NCBI GenBank assembly: GCA_031289975.1
Contig: JAITOM010000122.1
Span: forward strand, 1-9,403
Direction: 5' to 3'
Source of the DNA: Methanobrevibacter sp.
GTDB taxonomy: Archaea > Methanobacteriota > Methanobacteria > Methanobacteriales > Methanobacteriaceae
DNA length: 9,403 nucleotides
The stretch's first letter is position 1. The number at the start of each line of letters is the position of its first letter. A program made the translations under genes and the position numbers. Under the pieces are notes generated by a model. It did no database searches and was not told the origin of the DNA. It saw nothing but the letters and a program-made list of their open reading frames with translations. Positions 7,168 to 9,403 of the stretch are shown in pieces.

Positions 7168-7301
7168 GGCACTGTAAAAAGAGGATGGAATTTCGCGATT
7201 AGAAAATTAAAAACATGGGCTAAAAGTTTGATGACATGTATATTTTTTCTGCCTAAAAACTAAATTCCAGATTTAAATTTCCATGCTAATTTTACATAGC
7301 C
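7168..7301 (+). mobile_element. MITE-like element, family B copy 2 (IS6-type, 8-bp TSD)
   Basis: A complete 134-bp element without an ORF. The left end GGCACTGTAAAAAGAGGATG pairs with the right end (reverse complement GGCTATGTAAAATTAGCATG): 18 of the first 23 bases match. It is flanked by a perfect 8-bp direct repeat TTATTTTT (7160-7167 and 7302-7309). Ends beginning GGCACTGT and an 8-bp target duplication are typical of the IS6/IS26 family, so this is probably a non-autonomous derivative of such an element. The copy at 1-118 is in the opposite orientation. Confidence 0.85.
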
Positions 7302-7321
7302 TTATTTTTAAATATCTTATT

Positions 7322-7360
7322 GTTGAAAATTTATTTTCAACTTAGGAGAATTTATTCTCC
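7322..7360. repeat. Two adjacent perfect hairpins with identical TTTA loops
   Basis: GTTGAAAA-TTTA-TTTTCAAC (7322-7341) and GGAGAA-TTTA-TTCTCC (7345-7360) are perfect inverted repeats with different stems, the same TTTA loop, and a TTA spacer. They resemble the four-hairpin run at 7496-7574 in geometry. Function unknown; candidates are an RNA with stacked stem-loops or a protein-binding array. Confidence 0.65.
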
Positions 7361-7480
7361 GTTTTTAAAAATTTCAAATTAATATTAAATTAATTTTTTA
7401 AATAGTAATTATTACTTCATTATTTTTAAAAATAATAATTATAATTTTTTTAATTAAAAATTTAACATTTATGATGTAAT

Positions 7481-7574
7481 TTAGAAAATCTCATTATTGA
7501 ACTTGTTCAATTAGAAAATCTCTGATTTTCTTTAGTAAAATTTTTTATTTTACTTAGAAAAGCGAAGTTTTTCT
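7481..7574. repeat. Back-to-back array of four short hairpins
   Basis: Four inverted repeats follow each other with 1-2 nt spacers: ATTGAAC-TT-GTTCAAT (7496-7511), AGAAAATC-TCT-GATTTTCT (7513-7531), AGTAAAAT-TTTTT-ATTTTACT (7534-7554) and AGAAAA-GCGAAGT-TTTTCT (7556-7574, extendable by G-U and C-G). Stem sequences differ but geometry is constant, and stems two to four each begin within a TTAG. A perfect 12-bp direct repeat TTAGAAAATCTC (7481-7492, 7511-7522) flanks the first hairpin. The stems are too different for a CRISPR and no gene is adjacent. It could be a structured RNA, a palindromic repeat mosaic or a binding array. Confidence 0.7.
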
Positions 7575-7578
7575 TTAC

Positions 7579-7663
7579 TTACAAACATTATTCCATACAC
7601 TGTAATTAAAGAATAAAAAACTATTTAAATAAAAAAATATAGTGGAATAAAAAAAGTTTGTAA
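7579..7663. repeat. 85-bp imperfect inverted-repeat element
   Basis: The left arm (7579-7601) contains TTACAAAC, ATTCCA and CACT. The right arm (7641-7663) contains the matching AGTG, TGGAAT and GTTTGTAA, so the arms pair over about 23 bp with small internal mismatches. The interior is A-rich. A sequence like the right arm also occurs at about 7129-7150. It may be another miniature element or a large hairpin; no target duplication is clear. Confidence 0.5.
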
Positions 7664-7903
7664 TTAATCATTTATTTTTATTTGTTTAATTTTCAATAAT
7701 ACTTTTTAATATTTTATTAAATTATTAATTAATTAATTTAAGTATTTTATTTTTAAAAATAAATAATATTATATTTTTATTTATGAAATATGATAATTTA
7801 AAGATATTTTTAAAAAACTCATTACTTAAAAACATTTTTTAGTTCACTATAATAAAAATTTTTTATAGATGTGCAAAATCAAAGATTTTACAATACGAAA
7901 ATT
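7664..7903. other. Non-coding AT-rich spacer with palindromes
   Basis: No gene is visible. It holds a TTTATTTTTAAAAATAAA palindrome (about 7747-7764), closely similar to one at 7420-7435 and partly repeated near 8375-8392. There is also a hairpin AAAATC-AAA-GATTTT at 7875-7889, whose stem resembles that of the second hairpin in the 7496-7574 array. Confidence 0.45.
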
Positions 7904-8087
7904 GGGGTTGTGAAAAATCAAACTGCTGAAGATAAAATACTTTATTTAATATTTATAATACTTCATTTTTAAAGCATTTTAAGAACTTTATAAGATCAAT
8001 ACAGTACTAAAAAAAGACTTTTACTTATACCATACATTTGAGTAGAAAGTTAAAAATAAATTTATCAGTTGGATTTTTCACAACCCC
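7904..8087 (+). mobile_element. MITE-like element, family C
   Basis: A 184-bp segment bounded by 22-bp terminal inverted repeats that match at 21 positions: left end GGGGTTGTGAAAAATCAAAC then TG, right end (reverse complement) GGGGTTGTGAAAAATCCAAC then TG. The interior is AT-rich with no ORF. The extreme precision of the ends in otherwise low-complexity DNA argues for a recent non-autonomous transposon. TT before and AA (after one extra C) beyond would extend the palindrome. No target duplication is evident. The transposon family is not recognised. Confidence 0.75.
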
Positions 8088-8483
8088 CAAGTAATTCATT
8101 AAAAATATAAATAAATAGATTATATAAAAGGAGAGTAAATGAAAATATATTTATGTGTCTGTTCTTATAATAGATTTTTCGACGATTAAAATCGTTAAAA
8201 TTGGATTAAAGAGTGTTATGAAGTTATATGCCAAAATAATTTATAAATGTGAATATAATTTAATGTAGTCTTATACGTTAGATTATGAGAATAAGGATAA
8301 TTTGTTTTATAGTTTAAAACCCATATATTTAATATATATTATTAATTTATAATTAAATAGCTTATTTTATTTTATTTTTTAAAAATAATAATTTTAACTT
8401 TAAAAAATTGATTTTAAGAAAAATTAGAAGTAATTATTTTTACAAAAATTTAAGTCTTACACTATAAATTATGGATGAAGTTT
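8088..8483. other. Spacer downstream of the MATE gene
   Basis: No sizeable gene is visible. It contains a possible 16-codon ORF with a good ribosome-binding site (8139-8189, plus strand) and a perfect 6-bp palindrome ACGATT-AA-AATCGT at 8182-8195. The rest is AT-rich sequence with many stops. No clear terminator for the MATE gene could be identified. Confidence 0.4.
8139..8189 (+). CDS. Possible small peptide ORF (16 aa) or gene remnant
   Basis: ATG is preceded by AAAAGGAGAG (8126-8135), the strongest ribosome-binding match in the window, with a TATATAAA (8121-8128) directly upstream. The frame encodes MKIYLCVCSYNRFFDD and ends at TAA. The same frame continues after two further stops with about 15 sense codons (NWIKECYEVICQNNL), which could mean a decayed larger gene. 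It is the only plus-strand gene candidate. No family is recognised, and a chance match is quite possible. Confidence 0.25.
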   Translation: MKIYLCVCSYNRFFDD

Positions 8484-9403
8484 TTATTTTACTGCGAGTT
8501 CTTTTTTATTTAATCTATTGATATATCTTCTTGCATAGAAATATCCAAATATTGATCCAATACCATTACCTAAGACAATTCCATACCATACTCCATATTG
8601 ACCAAATCCAAATACAATAGCTAAAATATAATCAAAAATCACTTCAAGAATCAGTAAGCGAATTACAGTGATAAGTAATGAATTGAACCCTTTTCCGACT
8701 CCTTGAAAAAGTGAACTTGAAGCTACACCCAAAGGCAGGGAGAAGTAAAATAGGCAAGTTACTCTCAAAAATTCAGATATTAACTCTCTAATATCTGCTA
8801 ATCCTGGTAGGTATGCAAAAAGATAACTTATTTGTGGAGCGAATATAAATATAAATGTTGCCATTAAAGTGACTACTAAAAAACTAAATTTAATTGAATA
8901 ATTATATATCACTTTTAAATTTTCAAATTTGCCTGCCCCATAGTTTGCTCCTGTAACAGCTACAGTTGACATGCCAATAGCCAATGGAATAACCATAGCT
9001 GTCACTACAACTCTCCAACCAGCATTAAAAACAGCTACTCCTTGAATATCACTAACTATCAATAAAAGAGAGTTTAAGAAGAGAGTTAAAAAAGCAACAA
9101 CCAACATTTCAATTCCTGCTGGTATACCAACAGATAATATTTTCTTTATTAAATCCAATTGAAAATTGAAATTTTTAAGTGAAAAATCAACATAAGTTTC
9201 TTTTTTAAACCAATAAATCAACAATACTGATACAAAAGCTAAGGATAATATTGATGCAAGTCCTGCTCCAAAAACACCTAAATGCATTGTATATATGAAA
9301 ATAGGATCTAAAATCATGTTGATTACAGCTCCAATTAACATTCCATATGTTGCTTTTGTAACATTTCCTTCTGCACGAAATATGCCATAAGCTACTGATG
9401 TAA
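8484..9403 (-). CDS. MATE-family efflux transporter, N-terminus outside the window
   Basis: The visible C-terminal 306 residues are strongly hydrophobic with about eight to nine membrane segments. The frame is open to the window edge, reading TSVAYGIFRAEGNVTKATYG before MLIGAVINMILDPIFI. This is the characteristic middle of MATE proteins (FRAxGN, then GxxxNxxLDPxFI), so the Met at 9341 is internal and not the start. Typical MATE proteins have about 450 residues, so roughly 145 are missing. The second half shows the repeated family pattern GIPAGIEMLVVAF and GANYGAGKFENL. These antiporters export cationic drugs, metabolites or peptides using Na+ or H+. It lies 1.7 kb upstream of the NRPS on the same strand, so it could export the NRPS product, but the long repeat-rich gap argues against one transcript. 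Confidence 0.9.
   Translation of the reverse strand, partial: TSVAYGIFRAEGNVTKATYGMLIGAVINMILDPIFIYTMHLGVFGAGLASILSLAFVSVLLIYWFKKETYVDFSLKNFNFQLDLIKKILSVGIPAGIEMLVVAFLTLFLNSLLLIVSDIQGVAVFNAGWRVVVTAMVIPLAIGMSTVAVTGANYGAGKFENLKVIYNYSIKFSFLVVTLMATFIFIFAPQISYLFAYLPGLADIRELISEFLRVTCLFYFSLPLGVASSSLFQGVGKGFNSLLITVIRLLILEVIFDYILAIVFGFGQYGVWYGIVLGNGIGSIFGYFYARRYINRLNKKELAVK

Noticed and set aside
7379..7450. Many small palindromes such as TTAATATTAA and AATTATAATT
   Set aside because: Pure A/T palindromes of 8-10 bp are expected by chance at this composition, so only those with G-C pairs or exact clustering were kept.
7481..7574. CRISPR array
   Set aside because: The hairpin units have different stem sequences and only 1-2 nt spacers. 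There are no identical repeats with spacers, and no cas genes are visible.
6800..8483. tRNA, rRNA or replication origin in the large gap
   Set aside because: No cloverleaf, CCA end, conserved rRNA stretch, or origin-type repeat with an adjacent replication gene was found; the gap is explained by MITE-like elements and hairpins.
8484..9341. Complete 285-residue MATE protein starting at 9341
   Set aside because: The frame is open to the window edge and encodes conserved MATE residues (FRAEGN) upstream, so that Met is internal and the gene is truncated by the window.

Overview
The window is very AT-rich DNA with low gene density. All five protein genes lie on the minus strand and are separated by long non-coding stretches full of inverted repeats. 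The likely host is an AT-rich methanogenic archaeon of the Methanobrevibacter/Methanosphaera type. The grounds are composition, TATA-like sequences upstream of genes, and a non-ribosomal peptide synthetase (NRPS) next to a MATE exporter, a pairing I recall from rumen Methanobrevibacter. This is inference; an AT-rich firmicute or fusobacterium is not excluded.

Read along the minus strand, from the right edge: a MATE-family exporter lacking its N-terminus (8484 to the window edge); about 1.7 kb of non-coding DNA; a one-module NRPS with order adenylation, carrier, condensation (3869-6799); a 213-bp repeat element; then a membrane acyltransferase of the acyltransferase-3 family (2398-3462), an FkbM-type methyltransferase (1416-2339) and a radical SAM protein with extra C-terminal cysteines (406-1356). 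The last three are 58-59 bp apart and look like an operon. Together the genes could form a small pathway that activates an acid on a carrier protein, condenses it, decorates it and exports it. The three-gene block could instead be a surface-glycan tailoring cassette that sits here by chance.

The intergenic DNA holds at least three families of short terminal-inverted-repeat elements (MITE-like, no transposase gene). Family A (about 210 bp; 119-321 and 3640-3852) flanks the three-gene block in direct orientation. Family B (134 bp; 7168-7301, plus an inverted partial copy at 1-118) has ends starting GGCACTGT, and its complete copy has an exact 8-bp target duplication, both features of the IS6/IS26 family. 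The partial B copy appears to sit inside the end of the first A copy. Family C (184 bp; 7904-8087) has 22-bp ends differing at one position. Between B and C lies a run of short perfect hairpins, four of them back to back at 7496-7574.

Other oddities: a perfect 17-bp tandem duplication that copies the ribosome-binding site and start codon of the radical SAM gene; an NRPS stop codon lying inside a duplicated element-A end; a 13-nt A tract in the NRPS condensation domain; and an adenylation pocket lacking the usual amino-group-binding aspartate.
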